Positions 62,781-64,000 of a stretch of 64,000 bases of DNA are shown piece by piece (the stretch's first letter is position 1; each line of letters begins with the position of its first letter). The notes below the pieces were generated by a model. It saw only the letters and a list, made by a program, of their open reading frames with translations. It did not search any database and had not been told where the DNA came from. The translations under genes and the position numbers were made by a program. The stretch comes from G965115915 sp965115915 (GTDB lineage: Bacteria > Pseudomonadota > Gammaproteobacteria > Eutrophobiales > Eutrophobiaceae): positions 186,001 through 250,000 of the forward strand of contig OZ220483.1 in assembly GCA_965115915.1 (NCBI GenBank), in the 5' to 3' direction.

Positions 62781-64000
62781 ATGTCATTACCGACTTTTCC
62801 TGCAACAGTCACTTCTCTGCCGATCAAGGCGCGGATCGTCCCGGCTGGTGAACACTGCGTGTTGCCGGAACTGATCGGCGATGCGGCGCAAAAGGTGATG
62901 CGTCGTCTGCACAGCGCGGGCTATCAGGCCTTTCTGGTTGGAGGCGGGGTGCGCGATCTGCTGCTTGGGCGCGAACCCAAGGATTTTGATGTCGCCACCG
63001 ACGCGTTGCCGGAACAGGTCAAGGTGCTGTTTCGCAGTTGCCGGTTGATCGGCCGCCGCTTCCGGCTTGCCCATGTGCGTTTCGGGCGGGAGATAATAGA
63101 GGTTGCAACCTTTCGTGGCGAGGGGCAGGAGGAGGTTGTCCGTTCCAGCGAAGGGCGGATCATTCGGGACAATGTGTATGGCAGTCTGGAAGAGGATGTC
63201 TGGCGCCGGGATTTCACTGTCAATGCCTTGTATTACCGTTTCCCGGATGGCGCGGTGGTCGATTACGTCGGCGGTGTGGAAGACATGAAGCGGGGACAGT
63301 TGCGTCTGATTGGTGACCCGGAGCAACGCTATGTGGAGGATCCGGTGCGACTGTTGCGGGCTGTGCGTTTTGCTGCCAAGCTGGGCTTTCGCATCCATCC
63401 CGAAACCGCTGCCCCGATCATGCGTCTGGCCCCGCAGATCGTCACGATCAACCGTTCACGTCTGTTTGATGAAGTGCTCAAGGTCTTTATGAACGGTCTG
63501 TCTCTGCAGGCTTATGAATTGTTGCGTCAGTATGGTCTTTTTGCCCATCTGTTCCCGCAGACGGAACAAACGCTGCAGGAACAGGAAGGTGGATTCCCGC
63601 ATACCTTCATTGCACGGGCACTGGAGAATACCGATCTGCGTCTGAACGAAGGGAAACCGGTTTCCCCCGGGTTTCTGATCGCCGTGCTGCTGTGGGACCC
63701 GCTGCAGCAAATCTGGCGCAGGAATCGGGATGTCGGGCTCCCCGAGCATGAGGCGATGCAACTGGCCATTGATACCGTGTTGTCACAGCAGATGCGGGCC
63801 CTGGCCATCCCGGCCCGGGTCAGTGTCATGACACGCGATATCTGGTCGATGCAAAGGCGGCTGGTGGGGCAGCGTCATCGCAAAGACGCGACCCGGTTGG
63901 CGGGGCAGACGTATTTTCGCGCCGCCTACGATTTTTTGCTGTTGCGTGCCGAGCTTTCCGAGGGACTGGATGAAGCGGTCGCGTTCTGGGGCAAGCTCAG
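62781..64000 (+). CDS. pcnB: Poly(A) polymerase I / nucleotidyltransferase (3' end outside window)
   Basis: The frame from ATG 62781 is open to the right edge, giving 406 residues. The nucleotidyltransferase motif is LVGGGVRDLLLGREPKDFDVATDA, followed by RRDFTVNALYY and EDPVRLLRAVRFAAKLGF. The length and C-terminal region (RRLVGQRHRKDATRLAG) fit PcnB, not Cca. It adds 3' A-tails that mark RNA for decay. The remaining C-terminus is beyond the window. Confidence 0.93.
   Translation, partial: MSLPTFPATVTSLPIKARIVPAGEHCVLPELIGDAAQKVMRRLHSAGYQAFLVGGGVRDLLLGREPKDFDVATDALPEQVKVLFRSCRLIGRRFRLAHVRFGREIIEVATFRGEGQEEVVRSSEGRIIRDNVYGSLEEDVWRRDFTVNALYYRFPDGAVVDYVGGVEDMKRGQLRLIGDPEQRYVEDPVRLLRAVRFAAKLGFRIHPETAAPIMRLAPQIVTINRSRLFDEVLKVFMNGLSLQAYELLRQYGLFAHLFPQTEQTLQEQEGGFPHTFIARALENTDLRLNEGKPVSPGFLIAVLLWDPLQQIWRRNRDVGLPEHEAMQLAIDTVLSQQMRALAIPARVSVMTRDIWSMQRRLVGQRHRKDATRLAGQTYFRAAYDFLLLRAELSEGLDEAVAFWGKL

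Overview
The window reads as chromosomal DNA of a free-living or symbiotic gammaproteobacterium, GC-rich and probably near the Chromatiales/Thiotrichales. This rests on gene order: comEC-exbB-exbD-trm112-kdsB, gpmI-envC-ctpA-yibQ, hslV-hslU-DUF971-ubiE-ubiJ-ubiB, ahcY-metF, an ntrX-like gene with trkA-trkH, and hopanoid genes hpnH-hpnB-hpnM. No rRNA, complete prophage or complete insertion sequence is seen, and the species cannot be named from the sequence alone.

Layout. 1-7690 is an accessory, defence-like region. It holds a truncated XRE plus ImmA/IrrE gene, a DNA methyltransferase followed by what looks like an endonuclease remnant, a protein ending in a nucleoside-deoxyribosyltransferase/TIR-like domain, and a 1244-residue SIR2 protein. 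7874-9422 holds xthA and a radC whose metal-binding motif is degenerate. 9590-10555 is an array of exactly 176-bp tandem repeats. 10749-18518 is largely housekeeping: a lone pfaD, gcvH, dnaG, rpoD, a CAU tRNA, a HIT protein and DAHP synthase. 18582-23698 is a zinc-acquisition locus (zur-znuA-znuC-znuB divergent from a His-rich TonB receptor) with a plausible Zur operator between the arms. 24085-28050 is a large repeat-rich surface protein with a C-terminal beta-barrel. 28387-35165 holds a TusA-like protein, a LuxR-type response regulator, a methyltransferase, comEC, exbBD, trm112 and kdsB. 35381-38600 is a second accessory block: a DUF1640-like coiled-coil gene, an Xre/RES toxin-antitoxin pair with a DEDDh exonuclease, and a broken IS3 element, bracketed by about 115-bp direct repeats. 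38716-46775 runs infA, gpmI-envC-ctpA-yibQ, ahcY-metF. 46784-52133 (minus strand) is the hslVU/ubi operon. 52811-55873 is hopanoid related. 55895-62624 (minus strand) is a cation-transport and regulation operon (RDD, cyclic-nucleotide-binding protein, mgtE, ntrX-like, trkA, trkH) downstream of tRNA-Glu(CUC). pcnB runs off the right edge.

A family of GC-rich, palindrome-rich intergenic repeats ties the window together. Recognisable copies or fragments occur at about 0.93-1.3, 9.57-10.56, 23.9, 28.1, 35.2, 36.0, 38.6 and 52.5 kb. They occur in both orientations, twice as strict tandem arrays (121-bp and 176-bp units), and repeatedly beside accessory genes. They are the most unusual non-coding signal here.

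The best candidates for new biology are: the 2638-7688 pair (deoxyribosyltransferase/TIR-like protein plus SIR2 protein), which may both act on NAD or nucleotides; the Xre-RES-exonuclease cassette with two matched palindromic operators; the 176-bp array and its dispersed relatives; and core-operon oddities (lpxK missing between exbD and trm112, an NtrX-like protein with damaged ATPase motifs, a RadC lacking its HxH motif). Family names are from recognition of motifs and gene order; no database search was possible.
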